Shown here: piece by piece, positions 1 to 10,448 of the stretch | Position numbering within the stretch: position 1 is the first letter of the stretch | Layout of the letters: every line of letters starts with the position of its first letter | Assembly: GCA_001898625.1 (NCBI GenBank) | Contig: MKUP01000020.1 | Coordinates: 1-32,528 of the forward strand | Reading direction: 5' to 3' | DNA: 32,528 bases | From: Burkholderiales bacterium 67-32 | GTDB lineage: Bacteria > Pseudomonadota > Gammaproteobacteria > Burkholderiales > Burkholderiaceae_B | Program-made: the position numbers and the translations under genes | Notes under the pieces: model-generated | Database searches by the model: none | Seen by the model: the letters and a program-made list of their open reading frames with translations, nothing else | Told to the model about the DNA's origin: nothing

Positions 1-98
1 CCCATCGCGCCCGATTCCAGCAGCACGTCGCACTCGACGGTGGGATTGCCGCGGGAATCAATGATCTCGCGCCCGATGATGTCTACGATTGCGCTCAT
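1..98 (-). CDS. eno: Enolase, N-terminal fragment (runs off window)
   Basis: Only the first 32 or so residues are in the window, read leftwards from an ATG at 98. They begin [20 protein letters not shown] and continue VECDV, which is the conserved enolase N-terminus (the I-x-R-E-I-x-D-S-R-G-N-P-T block next to the active site). Enolase converts 2-phosphoglycerate to phosphoenolpyruvate. It is the third gene of the pyrG-kdsA-eno run, 21 bases after kdsA. PEP, its product, is also a substrate of KdsA next door. The Shine-Dalgarno before this ATG is weak, so coupling to kdsA translation is plausible. The rest of the gene lies before base 1. Confidence 0.96.
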   Translation of the reverse strand, partial: MSAIVDIIGREIIDSRGNPTVECDVLLESGAM

Positions 99-119
99 AG
101 GAGTCCAGTCTCAAGAAAG

Positions 120-1007
120 TTATTGGAAATCGTTTTCGAGGAACCCGTGACGCTTGGTCACGCGGTCGAGTTCTATCAGCGATGCCAGCAGGTCGCCCAT
201 GCGCGCCAGCGGCACGGCGTTGGGCCCGTCGGACTTGGCATGCGCCGGATCCGGGTGCGTTTCCATGAACAGGCCCGACACGCCCACGGCCACCGCCGCG
301 CGCGCCAGTACCGGCACGAATTCGCGCTGCCCGCCGGAGGTCGTGCCCTGCCCGCCTGGCAACTGGACCGAGTGCGTGGCGTCGAACACGACGGGGCAAT
401 CCGTCTCGCGCATGATAGCGAGCGAGCGCATGTCCGACACGAGATTGTTGTAGCCAAACGATGCACCGCGCTCGCACACCAGGATGTTGCCGCCGTCGCC
501 GCCCGCCTCGACCGCGGCCTCGCGGGCCTTGGCCACGACGTTGACCATGTCGTGCGGCGCCAGGAACTGGCCCTTCTTGATGTTGACGGGCTTGAGCGTG
601 GCGGCGCAGGCGCGGATGAAATCGGTCTGGCGGCACAGGAAGGCCGGCGTCTGCAGCATGTCCACCACATCGGCCACGGGACGGGCCTGCTCGGTTTCAT
701 GCACGTCGGTCAGCACCGGCACGCCGACCTGCGCCTTCACCTCGGACAGCACCTTCAGCCCGAAGTCCATGCCCATGCCGCGGAACGACTGGCTCGAGCT
801 GCGGTTGGCCTTGTCGAACGAACTCTTGTAGATGAAGGGGATGCCGAGCTTGCCGGTCAACTCCTTCAGGACGCCGGCCGTGTCGATCGCCATCTGCTGC
901 GATTCGATCACGCAAGGTCCGGCAATCAGGAAGAACGGCCTGGCAAGGCCGATCTCGAAGCCGCAGATCGGGTAGCTGCGGGCCGAGGCGTTCGGGTCTT
1001 GGCTCAT
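120..1007 (-). CDS. kdsA: 3-deoxy-8-phosphooctulonate (KDO-8-P) synthase, Cys/metal-dependent type
   Basis: This 295-residue cytosolic enzyme condenses PEP with arabinose 5-phosphate to give KDO-8-phosphate, the precursor of the inner-core sugar of lipopolysaccharide. The K-A-N-R-S-S motif (about 66-71) separates it from the related DAHP synthases. Family knowledge divides KdsA into two classes by one residue: Asn in the metal-free E. coli class, Cys in the metal-dependent Aquifex class. Here the position reads IAGPC-VIES, so it is Cys32. The other metal ligands are in register at His212, Glu249 and Asp260; the last three have the same 37/11 spacing as in characterised enzymes. The residue before Asp260 is Ser (SDGP) rather than the Cys usual in the metal-free class. 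The ATG at 1007 is preceded by a GGAG and lies 16 bases after the pyrG stop, so the two genes are probably co-transcribed. Confidence 0.97.
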   Translation of the reverse strand: MSQDPNASARSYPICGFEIGLARPFFLIAGPCVIESQQMAIDTAGVLKELTGKLGIPFIYKSSFDKANRSSSQSFRGMGMDFGLKVLSEVKAQVGVPVLTDVHETEQARPVADVVDMLQTPAFLCRQTDFIRACAATLKPVNIKKGQFLAPHDMVNVVAKAREAAVEAGGDGGNILVCERGASFGYNNLVSDMRSLAIMRETDCPVVFDATHSVQLPGGQGTTSGGQREFVPVLARAAVAVGVSGLFMETHPDPAHAKSDGPNAVPLARMGDLLASLIELDRVTKRHGFLENDFQ

Positions 1008-1023
1008 GATGATCTCCAGGTGC

Positions 1024-3467
<2,444 letters not shown>

Positions 3468-3484
<17 letters not shown>

Positions 3485-4130
3485 CGGCGGAGGTATCCAG
3501 CTTGGCCGCAGTCTTCTCGACCACTTCCTGCGCCGTGACGCCGGGGGCCAGCTCGACCAGCCTGAGCCCCTGGGGCGTGACGTCCAGCACCGCCAGGTCG
3601 GTGATGATGCGGTTCACCACGCCCACGCCCGTCAGCGGCAGCGTGCACGCGGGCAGGATCTTCAGGTCGACCGTGCCGTCCTTCTTGCGGGCCACGTGCT
3701 CCATCAGGATCACCACCCGCCCGACGCCGGCCACGAGATCCATCGCACCGCCCATGCCCTTGATCATCTTGCCCGGGATCATCCAGTTGGCCAGGTCGCC
3801 CTGCTCGGACACCTGCATCGCGCCCAGGATGGCCAGGTTGATCTTGCCGCCGCGGATCATGCCGAAGGAATCCGACGACGAGAAGATGGACGAGCCCGGC
3901 AGCGTGGTCACCGTCTGCTTGCCGGCGTTGATCAGGTCGGGATCGACCTCGTCCTCGGTAGGAAACGGCCCGATGCCCAGCAGCCCGTTCTCGGACTGCA
4001 GCCAGACTTCCAGCCCCTCGGGCACGTGATTGGCCACCAACGTCGGCAGCCCGATGCCCAGGTTCACGTAGAAACCATCCTGCAACTCACGCGCCGCCCG
4101 CGCGGCCATCTCATCGCGAGTCCATGCCAT
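3468..4130 (-). CDS. scoB: Succinyl-CoA:3-ketoacid CoA-transferase subunit B
   Basis: This is the 220-residue beta-type subunit of a family I CoA-transferase. With ScoA it moves CoA from succinyl-CoA to acetoacetate, allowing growth on ketone bodies, polyhydroxybutyrate-derived acetoacetate or similar 3-oxoacids. The catalytic glutamate is Glu47 in the S-E-N-G-L motif, which forms the glutamyl-CoA thioester intermediate. The [10 protein letters not shown] segment (21-30) is the other family signature. It follows scoA in the same direction, separated by 107 bases that contain a palindromic repeat element. The 3-oxoadipate CoA-transferase PcaJ is a close relative. No protocatechuate genes are nearby, so the Sco assignment is preferred but rests on similarity and context. 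Confidence 0.9.
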
Positions 4131-4158
4131 TTCATCTCTCCTTGATATCCATCAACCC

Positions 4159-4231
4159 AGGGCGCCGTGGATCCGGCTCCGCCGGTCCACCAGCGCCGCC
4201 CCCTGGGGGGCGCCCGAAGGGCGTAGGGGGG
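4159..4231 (-). repeat. REP-like palindromic element between scoA and scoB
   Basis: About 73 bases built of nested GC-rich inverted repeats: CCGGCTCCGCCGG (4173-4185), CCCCCTGGGGGG (4199-4210) and CGCCCGAAGGGCG (4211-4223), followed by TAGGGGGG. It fills nearly all of the scoA-scoB gap. From memory, similar intergenic palindromes with CCCCCTACGCCCTTCGGGCG cores are scattered through many Burkholderiales genomes; that is recollection, not a search result. In the scoA-scoB transcript it would fold strongly and could protect the upstream message or lower scoB expression. The strand is nominal. Confidence 0.65.
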
Positions 4232-4237
4232 TTACCT

Positions 4238-4930
4238 TTACCGGACCGTTCGTTGTTCTATGCGCTTTTCCGGGGTCGCGTTCAGGACCAGGCGGTGCAC
4301 ATAGATACCCGGCAGGTGGATGTGATCCGGATCCAGCTCGCCGTTCTCGACGATGCGCTCGACCTCGGCCACCGTGACCTTGCCGGCCATCGCGGCGTTG
4401 GGGTTGAAGTTGCGGGCGGTCTTGTTGAAGATCAGGTTGCCGCTCTTGTCGGCCACCAGGGCCTTGACCAGCGCCACGTCGGGCACCAGCGAGCGTTCCA
4501 TGACGTATTTCTTGCCGTCGAATTCGCGGATTTCCTTGCCCTCGGCCACCTGCGTGCCCACGCCGGTGGCCGTGAAGAAGGCCGGGATGCCGGCGCCGCC
4601 GGCGCGCAGCTTCTCGGCCAACGTGCCCTGGGGCGTGAACTCCACTTCCAGTTCGCCCGCCAGGTACTGGCGCTCGAACTCCTTGTTTTCGCCGACGTAA
4701 GAGGAAATCATCTTGCGGATCTGCCGCGTTTCCAGCAGCAGGCCCAGCCCGGCGCCGTCGATGCCCGCGTTGTTGCTGACGCAGGTCAGATTCTTGACAC
4801 CGGTGTCGCGCAGCGCGGCGATCAGGGCTTCGGGTATGCCGCACAGGCCGAAACCGCCGACCGCCAGGGTCTGCCCGTCCCGCACGATGTCCGCTAGCGC
4901 CTCGCGGGCGCTGGCATAGACCTTGTTCAT
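4238..4930 (-). CDS. scoA: Succinyl-CoA:3-ketoacid CoA-transferase subunit A
   Basis: This is the 230-residue alpha-type subunit that pairs with ScoB. The glycine-rich CoA-transferase signature lies at 25-33 (GGFGLCGIP), and a second conserved block ([14 protein letters not shown]) follows around 60-73. The subunit contributes to the CoA and acid binding site while the reactive glutamate is on ScoB. The frame is open 17 codons further upstream, but ATG 4930 has a clear GAGGAAG Shine-Dalgarno and gives the usual MNKVYAS-type start. It is the first gene of scoA-scoB-(exported protein) and is divergent from ETF:QO. Confidence 0.92.
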   Translation of the reverse strand: MNKVYASAREALADIVRDGQTLAVGGFGLCGIPEALIAALRDTGVKNLTCVSNNAGIDGAGLGLLLETRQIRKMISSYVGENKEFERQYLAGELEVEFTPQGTLAEKLRAGGAGIPAFFTATGVGTQVAEGKEIREFDGKKYVMERSLVPDVALVKALVADKSGNLIFNKTARNFNPNAAMAGKVTVAEVERIVENGELDPDHIHLPGIYVHRLVLNATPEKRIEQRTVR

Positions 4931-5065
4931 CGTCTTCCTCGCTAACGTGATGGCCAACGGCCGTGATCGCTTGAAATACAATCGGGGATGATACTTCCAA
5001 CTATCTTAGCTTAGCGGCGACACCGCCGGTTCCGCACCCCCACCCCACCCGGAGGAACCCTGTAC
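4931..5065. promoter_or_regulatory. Divergent promoter region, scoA / ETF:QO
   Basis: These 135 bases must hold the promoters of both scoA (leftward) and the ETF:QO gene (rightward). The stretch 4960-5005 is visibly richer in A and T than the flanking genes. I see no pair of hexamers good enough to assign to either side. The ETF:QO Shine-Dalgarno (GGAGG at 5051-5055) lies ten bases before its ATG, and the scoA one lies at the other edge. Confidence 0.5.
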
Positions 5066-6718
5066 ATGCAAGGCAACGAACGCGAGTCGATGGAATATGA
5101 CGTGGTCATCGTCGGAGGCGGGCCGGCCGGCCTGGCCACCGCGATCCGCCTCAAGCAGCTTGCTGCCGAGAAAGGCCGCGAAATCGGAGTCTGCATACTG
5201 GAGAAAGGCAGCGAGATCGGCGCCCACGTCCTGTCCGGCGCGGTCATGGATCCGCGCGCGCTGACCGAACTGACTCCCGACTGGAAGGCCAAGGGCGCGC
5301 CGCTGAACACCCCCGTCAGCGAAGACCGTTTCCTGTTCCTGTCCGAGACCGGCGCCCGCGCCACGCCGGGCTGGCTGCTGCCGGCCTGTTTCCACAATAC
5401 TGGCAACTACGTGGTCAGCCTGGGCAAGGTGGCGCGCTGGCTGGGCGAGCAGGCCGAGGCCCTGGGCGTGGACCTCTTCCCCGGCTTCGCCGCCGCCGAG
5501 ATCCTCTACAACGAGGACGGCTCGGTCAAGGGCGTGGCCACCGGCGACATGGGCGTGGGCCGCGACGGCCAGCCCACCGACCAGTACCAGCCGGGCATGG
5601 AGCTGCATGCGCGCTACACGATCTTCGCCGAAGGCTCGCGCGGCCACCTGGGCCGCCAGTTGAACGAAAAGCTCAAGCTGGATGCCGGCAAGGACCCGCA
5701 AAGCTACGGCATCGGCATCAAGGAACTGTGGGAAATCGACCCGGCCAAACACCAGCCCGGCCTCGTCGTCCACACCGCCGGCTGGCCGCTGGACGCCGAT
5801 ACCTACGGCGGCTCGTTCCTGTACCACCTCGAGGACAACAAGGTCGCCATCGGCCTGATCGTGGGCCTGGACTACAGCAACCCGTGGCTGTCGCCCTTCG
5901 AGGAATTCCAGCGCTTCAAGACCCACCCTTCGATCCGGGGCTTCCTGGAAGGCGGCAAGCGCATCGCCTACGGCGCGCGCTCCATCACGGCCGGCGGCCT
6001 GCTGTCCCTGCCCCGCCTGGCCTTCCCGGGCGGCGCGCTGGTCGGCTGCGAGGCCGGCTTCCTGAACGCCTCGCGCATCAAGGGCAGCCACGCGGCCATC
6101 AAGAGCGGCATGCTGGCGGCCGACGCCGCGTTCGAAGCCATCGAGGCAGGCCGCAGCCACGACGAACTGGCCAGCTATCCGGTCGCCTTCGAGGCATCCT
6201 GGCTGCGCGAGGAATTGAACAAGTCGCGCAACTTCAAGCAGTGGTTCAAGAAGGGCCGCACGGTCGGCACGCTGATGACCGGCATCGAACAGTGGCTGCT
6301 GCGCGGCAATTTCCCCTGGACGCTGCACCGCGACAAGCCCGACCACGTCTATCTGAAGCCCGCCGCGGACTGCCCGCGCATCGAATACCCCAAGCCCGAC
6401 GGCAAGCTGACCTTCGACCGGCTGGGCTCGGTGTTCATCTCGAACACCAACCACGAGGAAAACGAGCCTATCCACCTGACGCTCAAGGATCCCTCGGTTC
6501 CGGTCGACGTCAACCTCGCGCGCTATGCCGGCCCGGAAAGCCGCTACTGCCCGGCCGGGGTCTACGAGTTCGTGAAGGACGACGCCGGCACCGAACGCCT
6601 GCAGATCAACGCCCAGAACTGCGTCCACTGCAAGACCTGCGACATCAAGGACCCCACGCAGAACATCGTGTGGGTGACGCCGCAGGGGGGCGAAGGGCCG
6701 GTCTACAACGAGATGTGA
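5066..6718 (+). CDS. Electron transfer flavoprotein:ubiquinone oxidoreductase
   Basis: This 550-residue membrane-associated flavoprotein passes electrons from reduced ETF (loaded by acyl-CoA and other dehydrogenases) to ubiquinone. The FAD dinucleotide-binding motif V-G-G-G-P-A-G is at 16-22. The C-terminal domain carries the single [4Fe-4S] cluster, with ligands Cys495 (R-Y-C-P-A-G) and Cys519, Cys522 and Cys525 (N-C-V-H-C-K-T-C-D). Length and order match mitochondrial and bacterial ETF:QO. ATG 5066 has a strong GGAGG ten bases upstream; an internal Met at residue 9 is a less supported start. It is monocistronic, divergent from scoA and convergent with hmuV (13 bases between stops). No etfAB genes are in the window. 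Confidence 0.95.
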   Translation: MQGNERESMEYDVVIVGGGPAGLATAIRLKQLAAEKGREIGVCILEKGSEIGAHVLSGAVMDPRALTELTPDWKAKGAPLNTPVSEDRFLFLSETGARATPGWLLPACFHNTGNYVVSLGKVARWLGEQAEALGVDLFPGFAAAEILYNEDGSVKGVATGDMGVGRDGQPTDQYQPGMELHARYTIFAEGSRGHLGRQLNEKLKLDAGKDPQSYGIGIKELWEIDPAKHQPGLVVHTAGWPLDADTYGGSFLYHLEDNKVAIGLIVGLDYSNPWLSPFEEFQRFKTHPSIRGFLEGGKRIAYGARSITAGGLLSLPRLAFPGGALVGCEAGFLNASRIKGSHAAIKSGMLAADAAFEAIEAGRSHDELASYPVAFEASWLREELNKSRNFKQWFKKGRTVGTLMTGIEQWLLRGNFPWTLHRDKPDHVYLKPAADCPRIEYPKPDGKLTFDRLGSVFISNTNHEENEPIHLTLKDPSVPVDVNLARYAGPESRYCPAGVYEFVKDDAGTERLQINAQNCVHCKTCDIKDPTQNIVWVTPQGGEGPVYNEM

Positions 6719-6731
6719 TCGGGCGGCGGCC

Positions 6732-7553
6732 TCAGGCCGGGTCGTGCAGCGGCCGGGTCGCCACCAGGAAATCCTCGTCCGACTGCCAGTGCGCCGCGTC
6801 GACGGCAAAGCACCGGCGCACGAAGTCGCGCGTCAGCACCGCGCGCGGCTCGCCGTCGGCGATTACCCGCCCCTCCCACAGCGCCACGATGCGGTCGGCG
6901 TACTGCGCCGCCAGATTCATGTCGTGCATGGTCACGATCACCGCCGCGCCGGTACGATGCGCGAACTCGCGGATCGCCGTGCATACCGAGTGCTGGTGAT
7001 GCGGATCCAGGCTGGCGCACGGCTCGTCCAGCAGCAATAGCCGGCCGGCGCCCGAGCCGGTTTCGCCGGGCCAGATCTGCGCCAGCACCCGCGCCAGATG
7101 CACACGAGCCTGCTCCCCGCCCGACAGCGCGGGCATGGACCGCTGGGCCAGATGCGTGACCCCCGCCGCCTCCAGCGCCGCCCGGACGATGCCTTCGAGC
7201 CGCCGGCGCGACTCGGTGCGCGCCAGGCACCCCAGGTGCACCACCTCGTCCACCGTGAACGGCAGGCTCAGCCCGGCCCGTTGGGGCAGCACGGCCCGCT
7301 GCCGGGCCAGTTCGCCGGCCTCCCACTGCCGCAGCGGCCGTCCCTTGAACAGCACCTCGCCCGAAGCCGGCCCCAGATCGCCCGCCATCGTCGACAACAG
7401 CGTGGATTTCCCTGCGCCGTTGGGTCCGATCAGCATCACGATCTCGCCTTCGGCCACGGCGCAGTCGATGCCGTCCAGCACCACGCGCGGGTGCGGCTGG
7501 CCGGCCTGGCGCCGCGCGACCGTCAATGAACGCACTTCCAGCATGCTCGTCAT
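6732..7553 (-). CDS. hmuV: Heme ABC transporter ATP-binding protein HmuV
   Basis: This 273-residue ABC ATPase powers heme import through HmuU. Motifs in order: Walker A G-P-N-G-A-G-K-S-T (43-51), Q-loop near Gln91, signature L-S-G-G-E (143-147), Walker B L-L-L-L-D-E-P (172-178) and the H-loop histidine in T-M-H-D (210). The ATG at 7553 overlaps the hmuU stop in an ATGA, the arrangement expected for tight coupling; a second Met three codons later is possible. It is the last gene of hemO-hmuTUV. The GSGAG linker before Walker B (about 166-170) is a feature of HmuV-type heme ATPases. A vitamin B12 or siderophore role is less likely given HemO in the same operon. Confidence 0.93.
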   Translation of the reverse strand: MTSMLEVRSLTVARRQAGQPHPRVVLDGIDCAVAEGEIVMLIGPNGAGKSTLLSTMAGDLGPASGEVLFKGRPLRQWEAGELARQRAVLPQRAGLSLPFTVDEVVHLGCLARTESRRRLEGIVRAALEAAGVTHLAQRSMPALSGGEQARVHLARVLAQIWPGETGSGAGRLLLLDEPCASLDPHHQHSVCTAIREFAHRTGAAVIVTMHDMNLAAQYADRIVALWEGRVIADGEPRAVLTRDFVRRCFAVDAAHWQSDEDFLVATRPLHDPA

Positions 7554-8689
7554 CCTTCGAACATCCTGCCCTTGGCCCGCAGCAGCAGGAACAGGAAGAA
7601 CGGCGCCCCGATCAGCGCGGTCAGCACGCCTATGGGCAGTTCGGCCGGCGCGATGATCAGGCGGGCGACCAGGTCGGCGGCCACCGTCAACGCGGCGCCC
7701 AGCAAGGCCGCGCCGGGCAGCACGATACGCGCGTCCGGGCCCGCCATCAGGCGGATGCAGTGCGGCGCGACCAGCCCCAGGAAACCGATGATGCCGCAGA
7801 AGGCCACCGCCATGCCCACCGCCAGCGCGCTGAACACCACCGCCAGGATCTTCAGGCTTTCCACCGCCACGCCCAGGTGGCGGGCCTCGGCCTCGCCCAG
7901 CGCCATCGCATTGAGCCCGCTGCGCAGGCGCCACATGCCCGCCAGCGCCACCGCGCCGACCAGGGACACCACGCCCACGATGGGCCAGGTGGCGGGCGCC
8001 AGGCTGCCCAGGTTCCAGAAGGTCAGGTTGCGTAGCTGCTCGTCGGTCGCCATGTAGCTGGCCAGCCCGATGAGCGCCATGGCGATGGCGTTCATGGCGA
8101 TCCCGGCCAGCAGCATGGCGGCCACGGATACGCCCAGCGAGGTGCGGCCGATCCGATAGACCAGCAAGGTGGTCAGCACGCCCCCGGCGAAGGCGGCGAC
8201 AGGCAGCAGCGCCAGCCCCATGGCTTGGGCCAGCGCCGGCCACCACAGGTTGCCGAACACGATGGTCAGCGCGACCGCGAGCGCCGCGCCGCTGGACACC
8301 CCGATCAGACCGGGATCGGCCAAGGGGTTGCGGAACAGACCTTGCAGCGTCGCGCCCGCCATGCCCAGCAGCGCGCCCACCGCCACGCCCAGCATCACGC
8401 GCGGCAGGCGTATGGTCCACAGCACGCCCATCTGCTGGGGCTCGAACCCGCCCTGGGACAGGCCCGCCTTGTGCAACAGGATGGCCAGCACGTTGGATGC
8501 CGAGATGGGATAGGCGCCACGGCCGGCGGCCACCACCACCAGCACCGCCAGCAGCACGGCCAGGACCACGAACAGCCAGGCGGCCGGCATGCGGCCCGCC
8601 CTCACCCGGGCCCAGCCCGACGGCGGCGTGGCCGTCTCCACGCTGGAAACAGTCGTCACGGCGCCGCCCTCATGCGCCGAGCGCGCCAT
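7550..8689 (-). CDS. hmuU: Heme ABC transporter permease HmuU
   Basis: This FecCD-family inner-membrane permease has about ten predicted hydrophobic segments, beginning near 37-55 (AWLFVVLAVLLAVLVVVAAG). The family's conserved stretches are present, including R-L-P-R-V-M-L-G, G-x-x-L-Q-G-L-F-R-N-P-L-A-D-P-G-L-I-G and the late G-x-x-A-P-H-C-I-R. It forms the channel for heme delivered by HmuT. Start choice is uncertain. ATG 8689 overlaps hmuT by 20 bases, while a GTG at 8659 has a better Shine-Dalgarno (GAGGG, seven bases away) and would give 369 residues. Either way all membrane segments are kept. It ends in the ATGA overlap with hmuV. Confidence 0.93.
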   Translation of the reverse strand: MARSAHEGGAVTTVSSVETATPPSGWARVRAGRMPAAWLFVVLAVLLAVLVVVAAGRGAYPISASNVLAILLHKAGLSQGGFEPQQMGVLWTIRLPRVMLGVAVGALLGMAGATLQGLFRNPLADPGLIGVSSGAALAVALTIVFGNLWWPALAQAMGLALLPVAAFAGGVLTTLLVYRIGRTSLGVSVAAMLLAGIAMNAIAMALIGLASYMATDEQLRNLTFWNLGSLAPATWPIVGVVSLVGAVALAGMWRLRSGLNAMALGEAEARHLGVAVESLKILAVVFSALAVGMAVAFCGIIGFLGLVAPHCIRLMAGPDARIVLPGAALLGAALTVAADLVARLIIAPAELPIGVLTALIGAPFFLFLLLRAKGRMFEG

Positions 8690-9566
8690 ACAGGTCTTCG
8701 ACCGCCTGCGGCAGGCGCGGACCGAAGCCCAGCAGCAGCACGATGTCGAACAGGACCGCGCGCTGGTTCCTGCCAGCGGGCGTCATCGCCAGGCCTGGCG
8801 TGGCCAGCAGGCGCGCCCGCGCATCCGGCTCCTGCGTGCCGTCGAAGGTGCCGACGATGGCATCGGGCGCCGCGCTGGCCAGCGACTCGGCCGACAGGGG
8901 CTTGTAGTTGGCGAAGTCGCCGCCGAACACATTGACCGCGCCGACCAGCTTGAGCATCGCGTCGGCGCCCGTGTCCCGGCCGGCCGCCATGGTGTTGGCG
9001 CCATGCCGCATCAGGCAGGCCACGCGCAGCGGCTGGCCGCCCGGCCCGCGCAGCGGCGCCGCCGCGATGCGGGCCCGCAAGGCCTGCCAGCGCGACGACA
9101 GCCCGTCGGCCAGCGTCCTGCCTTCGGCCTGGCGGCCCAGCGCGGCCGCCACGGTCCCGATGCGCCCCAGCACGCCTTCGAAGGTGTAGTCGCCATCGAC
9201 GTGCACGACCTTCACCCCCGCCGATTCGATCTGCCGCAGCACCGCGGGCGGCCCCGCCTCCTGCCCCGCCAGCAGCACCTGCGGCCCCAGGGACAGCACG
9301 CCCTCGGCCGACAGCGTGCGCTGGTAGCCGACCTTGGGCAGCGCCAGGGCCTGGGGCGGATAGAGGCTGCTGGTATCGACCGCCAACAGTTGGGACTGGC
9401 CGCCCAGCGCGTAGACGATCTCGGTCACGCCGGCTCCCACCGACACCACGCGCGGCGCCTGGCGCCGCGGCTGAGCGGCGCGCGCCACCGGAGCCAGGGT
9501 CCCCAGCAGGAGGCCGGCCGGCAGCGCCGCCAGCAAGGCCCGGCGGCGCTCCGTCATTGTGGACAT
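8670..9566 (-). CDS. hmuT: Periplasmic heme-binding protein HmuT
   Basis: This is a substrate-binding protein of the heme/siderophore (BtuF/HmuT-like) class. It receives heme in the periplasm and hands it to HmuUV. The signal peptide has three arginines (E-R-R-R-A-L-L) before the hydrophobic core and likely ends at A-R-A before AQPRR; the arginines allow but do not prove Tat export. The mature part has the family's rigid two-lobe pattern (RVVSVGAGVTEIVYALGG early, FGPRLPQAVEDLYGAL at the end). There are clustered ATGs at 9575, 9572, 9566 and 9557. ATG 9566 is chosen because the GAGGG overlapping the hemO stop lies ten bases away; 9572 is the main alternative. Confidence 0.9.
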   Translation of the reverse strand: MSTMTERRRALLAALPAGLLLGTLAPVARAAQPRRQAPRVVSVGAGVTEIVYALGGQSQLLAVDTSSLYPPQALALPKVGYQRTLSAEGVLSLGPQVLLAGQEAGPPAVLRQIESAGVKVVHVDGDYTFEGVLGRIGTVAAALGRQAEGRTLADGLSSRWQALRARIAAAPLRGPGGQPLRVACLMRHGANTMAAGRDTGADAMLKLVGAVNVFGGDFANYKPLSAESLASAAPDAIVGTFDGTQEPDARARLLATPGLAMTPAGRNQRAVLFDIVLLLGFGPRLPQAVEDLYGALGA

Positions 9567-9579
9567 CGACATCATTCCC

Positions 9580-10194
9580 TCACGCGAGCGACGGCTCGCC
9601 CTTCAGATCATAGCTGCGCGCCAGCAACACGGCGAAGCGCTCGAAGGCGGCGCCGGCCCCGGCCACCACCCGGTCCTGCTCCTCGGCAGACAGGCCGCTG
9701 CCGTCCAGCGCCTGGACGAAGCGCTTCCACGCCGCCCCGCGGCCGTCGGCCGGCGACGCCAGGTTGCGGGCGCCGAAGTTCTCGTCCAGCCCGAGCCGCT
9801 GGCCTGCTTCCTTGAACAGGAAGGCCGCGCCCAGCTTGGAGCCCTCGGACACGTACAGCCAGCCCAGGCCTTCGGGCAGGGCCAGGCCCTGCCCCTGCGG
9901 CGCTTCGCCGGCCTCGGGAATGGCCTGCTCCAGATCCTGCAGATCGGCGTGGGCCGCCGCCAGCCGGGGCCGCGTGGCCAGGTCCGGAATCAGGGCCGCG
10001 TAGGCCTGGTCGTCGTACAGCGACTCGATGTCGCGCTGGAAAAGATACTGGGCGGCGACGAAGCGGCCATAGTTCTCCCGGGTGTCGAACGGTTTGAGCG
10101 ACATCACGAGCTTGTCGAGCTTCTCGTGCAAGGGAGCGGTTTCGGTTTTCAGACGCAGGGCCAGCGACGACGGAGAGGCGCTTTGAAGTGACAT
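9580..10194 (-). CDS. hemO: Heme oxygenase, HemO/PigA type
   Basis: This 204-residue cytosolic enzyme opens heme to biliverdin, CO and free iron. The proximal heme ligand is His23 (A-P-L-H-E-K-L). The distal helix with its flexible glycines is at 111-124 ([14 protein letters not shown]). Overall it resembles Pseudomonas PigA and Neisseria HemO, the class used to extract iron from imported heme, rather than the phytochrome-linked BphO, and no phytochrome gene is nearby. At the residues known to set which ring carbon is cut it has Lys16 and Tyr114, as in Neisseria HemO (alpha-biliverdin), not the Asn and Phe of PigA (beta/delta). The ATG at 10194 has GAGGT nine bases upstream. It is the first gene of hemO-hmuTUV, behind a Fur-box-like site. 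Confidence 0.93.
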   Translation of the reverse strand: MSLQSASPSSLALRLKTETAPLHEKLDKLVMSLKPFDTRENYGRFVAAQYLFQRDIESLYDDQAYAALIPDLATRPRLAAAHADLQDLEQAIPEAGEAPQGQGLALPEGLGWLYVSEGSKLGAAFLFKEAGQRLGLDENFGARNLASPADGRGAAWKRFVQALDGSGLSAEEQDRVVAGAGAAFERFAVLLARSYDLKGEPSLA

Positions 10195-10222
10195 GGCGTA
10201 ATACCTCGGACGGAAATGAAAA

Positions 10223-10237
10223 GGAGAATCGATCTCA
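10223..10237 (-). promoter_or_regulatory. Putative Fur box of the hemO-hmuTUV operon
   Basis: The plus-strand bases GGAGAATCGATCTCA match the 7-1-7 Fur pattern TGAGAATnATTCTCA at 11 of 14 informative positions. They lie just downstream of the predicted hemO -10 box, over the start of transcription, where bound Fe-Fur would block RNA polymerase. Iron repression of a heme-use operon is the expected logic. The call is by eye and no binding data exist here. Confidence 0.6.
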
Positions 10238-10247
10238 ATTACATCGA

Positions 10248-10276
10248 ATTATGCCTGCTCGGCCGGCATCTGTCTC
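10248..10276 (-). promoter_or_regulatory. Predicted sigma-70 promoter of hemO-hmuTUV
   Basis: Read on the minus strand, GAGACA (10276-10271, 4 of 6 to TTGACA) and CATAAT (10253-10248, 5 of 6 to TATAAT) are separated by exactly 17 bases. Transcription would start near 10241, beside the Fur-like site, with a leader of about 45 bases. The remaining gap to the glcB ATG at 10449 must contain the glcB promoter, for which I see no convincing hexamers. Confidence 0.55.
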
Positions 10277-10448
10277 GCCTCGAGCACTCCCTTCCCTAGC
10301 ATTCCCTCTTCCCACGCAAAGCAATTGTGACTCCGGCGCACGGTATCCCGGGGCCCGGTGCCCGGTTCCTACGTTTATCATCGATACATCCCATTGGCGC
10401 GGCCCGCGGGGGCCGCCAGCACCATCAGGCATAGCCAGGAGAATCCCC

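Noticed and set aside
4131-4237. Small protein in the scoA-scoB gap
   Set aside because: The gap is almost entirely the palindromic repeat; no start with a ribosome-binding site.
6719-6740. Bidirectional terminator between ETF:QO and hmuV
   Set aside because: CGGCC-TCA-GGCCG is present, but it overlaps the hmuV coding end and has no T run on either side.
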